Positions 11,881-23,278 of a DNA stretch of 64,000 nucleotides are shown in pieces. Numbering within the stretch: position 1 is the stretch's first letter; each line of letters opens with the position of its first letter. Under the pieces are notes generated by a model. The model was not told where the DNA came from. It ran no database searches and saw nothing but the letters and a program-made list of their open reading frames with translations. A program made the translations under genes and the position numbers. Source of the stretch: Absidia repens (lineage: Eukaryota > Mucoromycota > Mucoromycetes > Mucorales > Cunninghamellaceae); assembly GCA_002105175.1 (NCBI GenBank), contig MCGE01000026.1:1-64000 (forward strand). The letters run 5' to 3'.

Positions 11881-12745
11881 ATGATGAACATTCGTTTACA
11901 TAGCTTTGTTATCCCTCCTGCGCGTAGCTTACTTGAAACAATCCCCTCTTTAGATTTTAGACTGTTTTATTTTTTTTTTACTCGAAATAAATTAGACATT
12001 ATTATTTATACAGTATTGTTATATTATTAAATGGAATAGGACTTGTTATCAAGTATTGTGAAACTTTTGGATCATTCTTTATTTCTATTCAAATGTATTG
12101 TCTTATTTATACTGATGTGACGGTATGTGGGCATGTAAAATTAGGGGTGACGAATATGATAGGAATTCGTGTAGTGGGCATTCGGGATCTGAATTACGTA
12201 TTATTGAATGATCGCATGTGCATGAACGAAGGTATAGGGATAAGTGTAGGGTTAAATATGAATGTATATACATGAAAAGATGTATGGTAGATGGAATGAT
12301 AGGTGAATCTGCTGGTATACAACATTAACCACATCCCTAATAAAATGGTGATTGATTGACATCAAATAAAAGTAATCAATATTCTTATTTTATTTTCGAC
12401 TTTCTATTTTTTTTTTATTTCATAACAGAATATCCATTAACCCGAGTTGCTTTCTAACAAAAAACACAATAACATATATTGTGTTTTACCAGTAGTCCAT
12501 GCACATATTTAACTATCTTGTGAAATGGCAATCTATATTATTTTATAAAAAAGAACAACTTTTAAAAACCAATTACTAAAATTAGTAATACCATTCAGGC
12601 CTTTAATTTCCGTCCATTAAAATCTTCTAATATTGTTAGTCATCCAAGAACGTCTACCAAACAAATATAATCATCTACTTCACTATATCGAAGATACCTC
12701 TAATAAGTTTGATGAATATTTAAACATCCCAAGAAATGCAAGATT
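11881..12745. other. AT-rich non-coding stretch
   Basis: No ORF with recognisable content, no clear repeat partner in the window. Several AATAAA sequences occur on both strands. Confidence 0.4.
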
Positions 12746-13125
12746 TACTGTCGTATTCCTGGTTCCTGATTAGTAATATTTATGTCAAAATATCTATACC
12801 ATCATTATTTGTCATCATCCACACATATCAGGTACGCGGCTACTAATCGCGTCCCAACAATTGTACCTTGTCACTACCCAGCATATCCTTACACTGGCTA
12901 TGTTTCACTTGGTCTACAATCAAGATCAAAGGTTACTCATCTATCTATCCCATAATACACTATTTTATTCCCTCATCTCGAACTCTACCAATAATCCATT
13001 ATCATCTACAATCATTTATCATCATAGAAATTTATTATTACAACATCCGCTTCTCTAGCTTTTTACTATAAAAACCCACTGTCATTTTATTCAATAAAAA
13101 CCATATCAATTGTATCACTTATTTT
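12746..13125 (+). repeat. repeat unit A, copy 1
   Basis: Runs from about TCGTATTCCTGGTTCCTGAT to ATTCAATAAAAACCATATC. Closely similar inverted copies lie at 16163-16545 and 17081-17400, and a more diverged direct copy at about 19275-19525. The unit contains TAAAAACCCACTGTCATTTT just before the AATAAA. It has no coding capacity beyond chance ORFs of about 65 codons. Confidence 0.8.
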
Positions 13126-13264
13126 ACTCTTGTCTTTATTTACAAACATTTCATTTACAATAATGAACTTAATGAAATTTCAGTCAAGCCAAAACGAAGG
13201 AAGGAACAGTCAAAACAAAAATGGTCATTACACAGGCTTCGGAGCTTAAAGCGGTGAAAAAATT

Positions 13265-14200
13265 TTGGGCTCCGCTCGTACTGCCCCCTGGGTCATTTTG
13301 GCAAAAGCGCGGCGTAGCCGCGCCTCTCCCGGCGCTTTTTTAGCGGATTTCCATGTTTTTTTTAGCGGTATGGAGGGGTATTTCTGTGTGTGTATGGGGA
13401 TATTGGATGGGGAAAAAAAAAAAAAAAAAAAAAAATGGTATGAGTAGAAGGAGTATGTGACTAGAAAGCGGATCCAAGCAAACGTGGATGTCCAAGTATG
13501 TGTGTGGTTGAATGGTGGGCAATAATGTAGAGGCGGTTATTATGGCTGTAGGCTTTAGCTGTGAGCTTATAGGCGTAAACTTTAGAGCATTGTGCAATTA
13601 ATTGTATGAGAGATGGATGGATGGTTTGGTGGCAAAAAATGATTGTATAATATTTCTAAAGATGCATGGAAAATTTGAAGTTGAACGGTTTCGTAGTTCG
13701 TTTTATATAAAGCGAAGAAGAGTATATTGCAGGTTAATTGGATTTTGCAGGCTGTAAAGCCAGATGGGTGTGAATTCAACCGCCGCCGCCGGCAGTCTGG
13801 ATTGTTGATCCAAAAAAAAAAATGGGAGCGCAAATCCAAAAAAAAAAAAAAAAAAAAAGACAAGTCAACGGGAATGAGCCAACATATGTTCACTGTTTTT
13901 GGCTCATTGTGGACCTGGTGGCTTTGGCTTTCTGTTTAGAAATAGTTTAGAAGGGTTTTTGAAAAGGGATTTCAAGAAACATGGGGAAACCCTTTCATTT
14001 TGATTGTAGAATCTTGGGGAAATGTCTTGATTAGCTTAGTACATGTAGATGTCTCTTTTCTTCAATAAAACATATATCTGCTTCCTTAAACCTTGTCTTT
14101 GTTTGAAATAAATGTTTGTTTAAGCTTCATTAGAAGTTTGGAGATCGCCATTTATAGAGATCCCTTTTAGAAATCACTTTTTTATCGTACATCGTTCCTT
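13265..14200 (+). repeat. repeat unit D/B, copy 1
   Basis: Inverted copy of 17400-18290, highly similar over about 900 bp. It begins with GC-rich AAGCGCGGCGTAGCCGCGCC, contains a run of CCGCCGCCGCCGGC near 13780, and ends with the dispersed hairpin core (TTTAGAAGGG...GGGGAAACCC, about 13940-14000) and TTCAATAAAA signals. The two copies are interrupted by homopolymers of different lengths. Confidence 0.8.
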
Positions 14201-14560
14201 CTTCTACACCATTCATCAAGTTTAGCATCTCTCTCAGCTACTATTAGCGGCCGCCTATTTTTACATCTTCTTTCCTATTAGTATAGTATTGACTACGTAT
14301 CATTATTCAATAAAAGCTTTTTTATTTTGCAAGGAACAATGGAATGGCAAAGCTATTCTACTGTGACAGGCTATTGTACATACTATTCTACTGTGATAGG
14401 CTATTCTACATACTATTCTTGTTTGGTAGTGTATCCCTATAGTGTGATGATCTATTTTCCAAACCAATTTTGTACGGTAAATGCTTTTACATGCTATAAT
14501 GTTGTAAGCAATACTGAAGCATACAGTAGGGGTAGTCATTATGGCTGTACGGCTTCCCGA
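14200..14560 (+). repeat. repeat unit C, copy 1, with internal ~27-bp tandem units
   Basis: Contains TTCAATAAAAGCTTTTTTATT (near-palindromic) followed by tandem units of the form GCTATTCTACTGTGATAG. Inverted copies lie at about 16680-17050 and 18340-18620, with different numbers of the tandem unit. A NotI-type GCGGCCGC site near 14248 is reduced to GGGGCCGC or GGCCGCC in the other copies. Confidence 0.75.
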
Positions 14561-14689
14561 CTTTGTTTTTTTTCGTGACGGGATCGAAAATCAAAGCCCG
14601 CTTAGCCTGAATTATTTTTCAAGCGGCATCCCTCATTTTCTCTTTCTCTTTCTGTTTCTTTCACTTTTTTTTAAAAAAAAAGTCATTTT

Positions 14690-14952
14690 TTCTTCCACTG
14701 TTTTTGGCTCGTTGTGGAGCTGGTGACCTTGGCTTTCTGCTAGGACTAGTTTAGAAGGGGTTCAGAAAAGGGATTATAAGAAGCATGGGGAAATCCTATT
14801 ATTTTGATTCTAGGATTTCGGAGGTGTCGTGATTAGCTTCGTTTGTCTTTTCCTTCAATAAAACATGTCTCTGCTTCAATAAAATTTGTCTTTGTTTCAA
14901 TCAATCTTGTCTTTACTTCATGATGTGTGTTTAAACGTCGTTAAAAGTTTGC
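14690..14952 (+). repeat. dispersed hairpin-core repeat (unit B), second copy in the nest
   Basis: Starts TTTTTGGCTCGTTGTGGAGC and carries GACTAGTTTAGAAGGGG, then GGGGAAATCC and a ladder of CTTCAATAAAA-TGTCT units about 24 bp apart. The inverted counterpart is 18640-18910. Confidence 0.7.
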
Positions 14953-15130
14953 AAATCCTCATAGAAATCCCTCTTAAAAATCCCTCTTAGAAATCCCCCT
15001 TAGAGATCCCGCTTAGAGATCCCTCTTACAGATCCCTCTTAGAAATCCCTCTTAGAAATCCCTCTTAAAAATCCCTCTGAGAAATCCCTCTCAGAATCAC
15101 TCTTACAGATCCATCGTAATGATCCCTTTT
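14953..15130 (+). repeat. 13-bp tandem array
   Basis: About thirteen head-to-tail copies of AAATCCCTCTTAG with single-base variants (AGAGATCCCGCTT, ACAGATCCCTCTT). It lies immediately left of the geometric axis (about 15145) of the large palindrome. Confidence 0.9.
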
Positions 15131-15204
15131 TTATACATCATTCCTTCTTCAGGCCTTTGGTTTGTTAAACCTACTGATTTTGGCTTTGGCTGAAATAAGC
15201 CAGA

Positions 15205-15740
15205 CTTTTTTCGGGCGGTATTTTTTTTGGGGGTTATGGGGGTAGTGGGAGAGGTACTTTTTTTGGGGGTGTATGGGGGGAGGCATTATTTTGGGGGTGT
15301 ATGGGGGGAGGCCTTTTTTGGGGGTGTATGGGGGGAGGTCTTTTTTGGGGGTGCATGGGGGAGGCATTATTTTGGGGGTGTATGGGGGGAGGTCTTTTTG
15401 GGGGTGTATGGGGGGAGGTCTTTTTTGGGGGTGTATGGGGGGAGGCCATTATTTTGGGGGTGTATGGGGGAGGCATTATTTTGGGGGTGTATGGGGGGAG
15501 GTCTTTTTTGGGGGTGTATGGGGGGAGGCCTTTTTTGGGGGTTGTAGGGGCGGTATTATTTTGGGGAGTTGTTGAGGGAGGTATTTTTTGGGGGTGTATG
15601 GGGGAGGTCTTTTTTTGGGGGTGTATGGGGGGAGGCATTATTTTGGGGGTGTATGGGGGGAGGTCTTTTTTGGGGGCGGGTTGTGCGGGGTATTTTTTTG
15701 TGGGAGGGGGTTGTGGGGCAGGTATTTTTTTGGAAAAGGA
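15205..15740 (+). repeat. G-rich minisatellite, about 18 units
   Basis: Units of about 27-30 bp with consensus GGGGGTGTATGGGGGGAGG followed by TCTTTTTT, CCTTTTTT or CATTATTTT. Thirteen units keep the GGGGGTGYATGGGG core; the outermost ones are degenerate. All three plus frames and one minus frame stay open across it, as expected for this composition, so the ORFs are not evidence of a protein. The plus strand has regularly spaced runs of four to six G and could form G-quadruplexes. Confidence 0.95.
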
Positions 15741-16162
15741 ACTATCTCTCTTTTTTTCACGACATCCCTCAAGATCCTCGACTGCTCCCAAGATCCCTTC
15801 ATTCTCCTCCCTTTAGTTTAGTGACTTAAATTTAGCGATGTTTCAATAAAAAAGGTTTTATTCATGAATGAAGAATGAGGTATTCTAATATACAGTATAC
15901 TATTCTACTGAACCAAAGTTGAATGGTGAGAATTGTTGTGATGAGGAAGGAAGCAAAAAGGCGAGAGAAAAACAGTATTGGTAGAAATGGTCTTGTGAGT
16001 ATTCTCTATCATTTTATCAATATAAAATTATATTTAGGCAATTTCAAAACATATTTCATGGCTACAAAATTGGGAGCCTGAAATTGTTGTAATAATAAGG
16101 GACTAAAGTAAACAAGTGATACAAATAAAATGTTTGTTATAAAAATAAGACAATAGTAAAAT
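15741..16162. other. spacer between minisatellite and unit A copy 2
   Basis: AT-rich, with a TTTCAATAAAAAAGG signal near 15840. No ORF or clear repeat partner seen. Confidence 0.35.
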
Positions 16163-16545
16163 AAGTGATACAATTGATATGGTTTTTATTGAATAAAATG
16201 ACAGTGGGTTTTTATAGTAAAAGTTAGGGGAAGCGGATGTTGGAATAATAAATTTATGATGATAGATGATTGTAGATATAGTAATAATGGATTATTGGTA
16301 GAGTTCAAGATGAGGGAATAAAATAGTGTATTATGGAATAGATAGATGATTGATCTTTGATCTTGATTGTAGACCAAGTGAAACATAGCCAGTATAAGGA
16401 TATGCTGGAGAGTGACAAGGTACAATTGTTGGGACGCAATGGGGTACCGCGTATCTGATATGTGTGGATGATGACAAATGATGATGATATAGATAATTTG
16501 ACATACTGTAAATGTTGTTAATCGGGAACCAGGAATACGACAGAA
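16163..16545 (-). repeat. repeat unit A, copy 2 (inverted)
   Basis: Reverse complement of 12746-13125, including TGATATGGTTTTTATTGAAT and the GGAACCAGGAATACGAC end. Differs mainly by small indels. Confidence 0.8.
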
Positions 16546-16679
16546 AAAAAGAGAAAGGGAAAGAGAGAGAGAGAAAATTGGGGATGCCGCTTGAAAAACA
16601 ATTCAGGCGGAGCGGGCTTCGATTTTCAATCCCGTTCACAAAAAATCGGGAGGCCTGTCAACAAACAAAAACAAAGGAG

Positions 16680-17050
16680 GGAAAGCCTACAGCCATAATA
16701 ACAAGCCTCTATGCTTCAGTATTGCTTACAACATTATAGCATGTAGAGGCATTTACCGTACGAAATTGGTTTGGAAATAGATCACCACACTATAGGGATA
16801 CACTACCAAACAAGAATAGTATGTAGAACAGTAAAATAGTATGTTCATTAGTATGCAGATTAGTCTACCACAGTAGAATGGCTTTGCCATCCATTGTTCA
16901 TTGCAAAATAAAAAAGCTTTTATTGAACAATGATACGTAGTCAATACTATACTAAAAGGAAAGAAGATCTAAAAATAGGGGGGCCGCTAATAGTAGCTGA
17001 GAGAGGTGCGAATCTAGATGAATGGTGTAGAAGAAGGAACGATGTACTGT
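16680..17050 (-). repeat. repeat unit C, copy 2 (inverted)
   Basis: Reverse complement of 14160-14560, including AATAAAAAAGCTTTTATTGA and CTATAGGGATACACTACCAA. It has fewer of the ~27-bp tandem units than the other copies. Confidence 0.75.
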
Positions 17051-17080
17051 AATAATTTGTATATGTAAAGTCAATCAAGT

Positions 17081-17400
17081 AAGTGATATAACAGAAATGG
17101 TTTTTATTAAATAAAATGACAGTGGGTTTTTATAGTAAAAGTATGGGAAGCGGATGTTGGAATAATAAATTTCTATGATGATAGATGATTGTAGATGATA
17201 ATGGATTATTGGTAGAGTTCGAGATGAGGGAATAAAATAGTGTATTATGGAAGAGATGGATGATTAATCTTTGATATTGATTGTAGACCAAGTGAAACAT
17301 AGCCAGTGTAAGGATATGCTGGGGAGTGACAAGGTACAATTGTTGGGACGCGATGGGTAACCGCGTATCTGATATGTGTGGATGATGACAAATGACAAAT
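17081..17400 (-). repeat. repeat unit A, copy 3 (inverted)
   Basis: A second inverted copy of 12746-13125 in tandem with copy 2, joined to unit D/B copy 2. Confidence 0.8.
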
Positions 17401-18290
17401 ACGACATGTACGATGTACGATAAAAAAGTGATTTCTAAAAGGGATCTCTATAAATGGCGATCTCCAAACTTCTAATGAAGCTTAAACAAACATTTATTTC
17501 AAACAAAGACAAGGTTTAAGGAAGCAGATATATGTTTTGTTGAAGAAAAGAGACATCTACATGTACTAAGCTAATCAAGACATTTCCCCAAGATTCTACA
17601 ATCAAAATGAAAGGATTTCCCCATGCTTCTTGAAATCCCTTTTCTAAAACCCTTCTAAACTATTTCTAAACAGAAAGCCAAAACCACCAGGTCCACAATG
17701 AGCCAAAAACTGTGAACAGATGTTGGCTCATTCCCGTTGACTTGTCTTTTTTTTTTTTGGATTTGCGCTCCCATTTTTTTTTCTCGATCAACAATCCAGG
17801 CTGCCGGCGGCGGCGGTTGAATTCACACCCATCTGGCTTTACAGCCTGCAAAATCCAATTAACCTGCAATATACTCTTCTTCGCTTTATATAAAACGAAC
17901 TACGAAACCGTTCAACTTCAAATTTTCCATGCATCTTTAGAAATATTATACAATCATTTTTTGCCACCAAACCAACCATCCATCTCTCATACAATTAATT
18001 GCACAATGCCCCAAAGTTTACGCCTATAAGCTCACAGCTAAAGCCTACAGCCATAATAACCGCCTCTACATTATTGCCCACCATTCAACCACACACATAC
18101 TTGGACATCCACGTTTGCTTGGATCCGCTTTCTAGTCACATACTCCTTCTACTCATACCATTCTTTTTTTCCCCCATCCAATATCCCATACACACACAGA
18201 AATACCCCTCCATACCGCTAAAAAAACATAGAAATCCGCTAAAAAAGCACCGGGGAGCCTTCCAAAAGTAGTAATACCTGCTATTGGCTT
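17400..18290 (-). repeat. repeat unit D/B, copy 2 (inverted)
   Basis: Reverse complement of 13265-14200. Shares CTACAGCCATAATAACCGCC, the GCCGGCGGCGGCGGTTGAAT block and the hairpin core. The similarity is much higher than between family members elsewhere in the window, suggesting a recent inverted duplication or gene conversion. Confidence 0.8.
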
Positions 18291-18339
18291 TCCAAACCAA
18301 TAAAAAAATAATAATAATAAAACACCCATCAAACACAGA

Positions 18340-18910
18340 CAGTGTACCGCAATAGAATAGTATGTAGAATAGTCTACCGCAATAGAATAGTATGTACAAT
18401 AGCCTGTCACAATAGAATAGCTTTGCCATTCCATTGTTCATTGCAAAATAAAAAAGCTTTTATTGAAGAATGATACGTAGTCAATACTATACTAAAAGGA
18501 AAGAAGATGTAAAAATAGGGGGCCGCCAATAGTAGTTGAGAGAGGTGCTAATCTAGATGAATGGTGTAGAAGAAGGAACGATGTACGATAAAAAAGGGAT
18601 TTCTAAAAGGGATCTCTAAAAGGAATCTCCAAACAGCTAATGAAGCTTAAACGCACATCATTGAAGCAAATACACATTTTTTTCAAACAAAGACAAGTTT
18701 TATTGAAGCAGAGATATGCTTTATTGAAGAAAAGTGACATACATGTACTAAGCTAATCAAGACATTTCCCCAAGATCCTAGAGTCAAAATAAAAGGGTTT
18801 CCACATGCATCTTGTAATTGCTTTTCTGAAACCCTTCTAAACTAGTCCTAACAGAAAACCAAGGCCACCAGGTCCACAACGAGCTAAAAATTTGAGGAAA
18901 AAAATATATT
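18340..18910 (-). repeat. repeat units C and B, third copies (inverted)
   Basis: About 18340-18620 matches unit C, with three tandem AATAGAATAGTATGTA-type units. About 18640-18910 matches unit B at 14690-14952, including TCTAAACTAGTCCTAACAG. Confidence 0.75.
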
Positions 18911-18959
18911 TTTTTCTTATAAAAAAAAGGGAAGAAAGAGAAAGAGAGAGAGAAAATCG

Positions 18960-19525
18960 AGCTCAAAAAAAACCGCCAGAAATTATGTGTCCGGCGCTTT
19001 AATTGACATTTTCACACTATCCTACATTTCTTTTTCAACACACAAAAAGGAAAAAAATACAGTTAACGAGTGCGGAGCATGACGGTTGGGCCCCAAGGGG
19101 CAGCTCACCAAAGTGCGAAATGGCAAAGTCACCTACCTCCTATCCTTTTTTTTTTTTTTTTTTTTTCAACACAGAAAAAAATATCTATGGACGACGCGCT
19201 GAGCATGACGGTTGGGCCTCAAACCGCACATCAATAATAAAAATTCTGACATTCAATAAATCGAAAGATTTCCAAAAAGTCCAGCGTGTCGTATTCCTGA
19301 TTCCTGATAAGCAATATCTATATCAAAAATTTATAATCTTCATTCTTTGTGTGTCCAGGTTATCACTTTATTTTATTTTTACCCCTGAATCTTCCCCTTA
19401 TTCTCACATTTGTCATTTCACACATCAAATTACACACGCAGTCCCAACCACAGTCTCAAATATCTTCATTTTCTTATAAAAAGACTTCATTCTATTAAAT
19501 CAATGCTATATCAATTGTATCATTT
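18960..19525. repeat. direct repeats and diverged unit A in the right flank
   Basis: GAGCATGACGGTTGGGCC occurs at about 19075 and 19202, each with a T-rich TTTTTCAACACA block upstream. Both are inverted relatives of 10710-10810. About 19275-19525 resembles repeat unit A in direct orientation (GTCGTATTCCTGATTCCTGA). Confidence 0.6.
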
Positions 19526-19569
19526 ATTTACTGTTTGTTTTATATCATCCTCATCCATTTCACAACGGA

Positions 19570-20410
19570 GCGCATAGCATGATATAAATAGTGTGTGGTA
19601 TTTATATAATTTTTCTATAGTGTGCGGGAATATAATAAAGGTGACCCGTTTATGGATTTGATAATAACAACTATGCGAAAATGGAGATAAGATGTGACAA
19701 TAGATAGAATAGCAGTGAAAAATATAGGGAATTGTTAGGGACACGTACAATTTTTGCACGTACTCTTCGAAAAAATCTGGAGTTTGTTATAACCTTCCAC
19801 GTACTGATTCTGTACGTATAGTACTTTCAAATATTAAAAAAAAAAAAAAAAAAAAAAGAGAGAGAGAGAGAGAGCAACGATTATAATGTACCGAGACCGT
19901 ATGGCGATAATAAAAGCACAATATTTAAGCCGTCCAATTCGATATTACCCATGGCTTTACATGTCATATATCTATACGCTAAAGATTATACAGTATGAAT
20001 AAACAATATCCACATATGCACACATAAATCACATCACTACACAGCATACGTACGTACAAATTGAGACAAATATTTTTTTTATTGTTAATTAGCAAAGAAT
20101 AGGAAAAAAAAAGATAATGGAACAATAATAAAGTAAAAAGAAGGGTACAGCAATGACACGATCATAAAACAAAAAGAGGTGTAATGTAATATGGTGAAAG
20201 GGATAACGATATGATAATAAAATAATAAGCAGTGAGAAGGAAAAAGAGGATAATAAAAAATAAAATCTAAAAGGGATATGTAGTGGTGCTAGAAAAAAGA
20301 ATAGTATCATTAATGATGATAGTGCCTTTGACTGCTGGTAAACCCCGAATGAATGTGGTGGAGGGATCAGGTCGTTTTGTTCCATGATAAGATTAATAAT
20401 GTGATGATAA
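19570..20410 (-). repeat. right arm of the 10.5-kb imperfect palindrome
   Basis: Reverse complement of 9886-10610 with an additional AT-rich segment at about 20110-20215. On the minus strand it carries an ORF starting at 20385 (MEQNDLIPPPHSFGVYQQSK...), whose equivalent in the left arm is broken by stop codons. Only the first ~30 codons look protein-like. The arm begins directly after the UNC13-like gene's probable poly(A) signal (AATAAA near 20450, minus strand). Confidence 0.8.
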
Positions 20411-20478
20411 TGTGCAAAAATACAAATAAAAAAAAGCGGATGTTCAAATTGATTTTATTTCGTGGGAGAGGGTATAAA

Positions 20479-23220
20479 TTACATATAATGAACCGGTACA
20501 GGCGGAGGAGGGGGTAAAGAGGAAGAGGAAGATCGAGAAGCTTGAAGAGATGGATGAGGAGGAAGGGGAGGGACGGGAGGAAGAGGAGGAGCAGAATCCG
20601 TAAGACTAGTACGACTTGTTGCTGCTGCTGCTGCTGCTGCTGACACAGCGTGAGGTGGAGGAGCAGGTGGGGGTGGATTGTTCCGTTTTTCAAATTCAGC
20701 ACGTAAGAATTCCTTGACATGTTTCCCAGATCGCATTCGTAAAATTCGCAAGACCACTTCACCACTAGGTAAATCAATAGATGCTGCTGCTGTTGCTGCC
20801 ACAGATGGTGGTGCCTTTTTGGGTGTCGCCTTCTTCTTCTTCCGCATCGTATTCTTGGAATGATACACAGACTTACTACGATCTGCTTTTCTACCGCCAC
20901 GTTGTTTGAGTTCCGCTTGATTATTGACTGCTGCATGATAGCTTTCCATGAGTTGTTCGGTTTCCAAGTTGTACGCCACATTGATTGCCAAAAGTGCATA
21001 GTATTGAGAATTTTCTAGCTTCTCTAGTGGAACCGCATCACCATCTTCACCACCGTTGAATAGGACCTTGAGAAGTTCCAACCACTTGTACACAATATGG
21101 AATTCATAATCATCCAGCGGTTTCATATCAGAATGATGTTCAGAGAGAGGAGGGAGCAAAACACCTTCAAGAGCCACCAAGATTTCCTTCCATATCTTCA
21201 AAACCACAAGTTGCATGTTTGATTCAGAAAGATGATCATTCAATATTTGAAGGTTTCGTTCTAAGTAATCAAGTAAAGGTACAATAGAGTCTTCACAATC
21301 TTGTAAACCAGGTTCCACTTGCTTGTTGTTTCTACTGAAGGATGAGAAGAAGCTTCGATCGCGGCACAGGAGCTTGTCCAAGACCTTTCTTGAAAGACAA
21401 TGTCTTATATATCTACCCATCTATATTAACCAAAATGGTGTCACGTCAGTAAAAAGCACTTGTTAATTTTCTTGGAGAGTAGGCTTACCCTATCTACGAT
21501 AAGCCCAGCTGCATCATTTTCGGCCCGTTTCAATGTTCGGAAAGCTTTGCCAAACCAGAATTGGATATCATCTTTTTCGCCTTCCATTGTAATTCGCAGC
21601 ACCAATTTTCCTTGGGGATGGAGATCGAGGACCAATTCATGAGACTGGTAATCATCAAAGTATTCCGGAGACAGTTTGAACCAGGCAACACCACATTCAT
21701 CATGTGAAGTTAGTAGATCTTCATCATAAACCACACCCAATACACTGACAGTTTCATTCCCGAGCCATAAATCAAAGGTCTGGTCCCATCGTGGATTCAA
21801 TGTTTCGTAAACAGTTCGTGTTCGGCAAATTTGTTTTCCATCGATTTCAAATATAACATAGGGATCGCTTAATCCATTGCTATCCTGAGGTTGTAGATTT
21901 TCAGCACGCACCGCCTTGACAGAATACAAGAAGTTGATTTGATCCTCTTTCTCGATGGTTGTCCCGCCATTTTCACGTAGATATTCAGCAATTTCATCCA
22001 CATCCATCATTTGATATAATCGATCTAATCGAGACCTTGCAGCTTCAATATCGTTGATCTTGACACATAGCTATATAAAAATAGAAATAAATGGGAGAAA
22101 ATTAATATTTGACAATATTTGACATGGCTATTGGTTTTCGGTACTTACTTCGAGCGTAAAATCATCAGGAATACTATCAGGTCGTATCGATGATCGGCTG
22201 CCTGTGAGTTGCAACTTCGCCTTGTCTAGAAAAGAATGAGATCCAGGTGCGTCACGGTCGTGTATCGAATGAGGGTAGATATCTTCGGTGATCATATCTT
22301 CTATCGCATAAGTATACTGTGTAAGTGCCACCCCAATCACCTTTGAAAGTGCTGTCATGAATCGGCATCGTTGATATTCGTTGGGCCATTGTAATTTTTG
22401 GACAAAATCAACAGCTTGGTGGAATAAACTGAAAAGATCCACAATCGATGATGAATGCATAGTAATGTTGTTTGTTGGTTTAAACTATACAAAAGGACGA
22501 GAAAAGGTGTTAGTCTTGTCATGCTACTATCTATCTAGACATTTTATTTTTCTTACATCATCCTGTTTTATTGCATTTCCAACCCATTCAGGAGTAGCTG
22601 CGTCAGTTGTCTTCAGCCAACGTCGGACATGAGATAAAAACCATGATTCCACTTTGAATAGAGCAGCCTTTTGTCTAAAATTATAAACCACATCAATTGC
22701 TGTTTTCAATAAACAAGACCAATCAAAAAATCAACTTACTGGGGTCCATATTGGTCGTAAAGTCTCTTCAAACTAAGTACTTTATGATACAGATTGAATG
22801 TCACTTCAATAGGTGCGTCTCGTGCCGCCGGTAAATAAGCCCAGTTTTCCATTTCCAACGCGAAATATGGCATTTGAATAGTCATGACAATCCCCGGTAT
22901 TGATAGCACTCTATAGCAAAATTCAGAGGAAGAAAAAAAAAAGGTATTGTAAGACATCAAGTTTGCCTTTGAAGTATAATCACTCGTCAAAAATAACTTA
23001 CCCTTTTATAGGCGATTTGAATTTCTTTGTAGCAAGAGATACTAGTTCCTTGATCAATTTATCCGCTAGTGTAAGCAAATTGGTGAGGTCGTCTTCGTCT
23101 TTGATACAGGCCTTTTCAAGACTTCTCCATCGTTCCACAGCAGCACCCTGATAGAATTCATAAAACCAGATACCAAATATTGTGAGCGAGAAGATCAGGA
23201 CGCTTTCGAATTTTTTGACC

Positions 23221-23278
<58 letters not shown>

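Noticed and set aside
12861..13071. Repeat-borne ORFs of 65-79 codons starting MYLVT...HILTLAMFHLVYNQ
   Set aside because: Present in three unit A copies, but they lack an ATG start in an expected context and the differences between copies include frame-breaking indels; coding function not supported.
15227..15829. Several overlapping long ORFs (up to 185 codons, Gly- or Pro-rich) in the G-rich array
   Set aside because: All frames are open because the minisatellite lacks stop codons; the products are pure repeat translations with no start context or introns.
20367..20999. 210-codon minus ORF in another frame of the UNC13-like last exon
   Set aside because: Shadow frame; the conserved MHD2-like sequence is in the frame used for the gene model.
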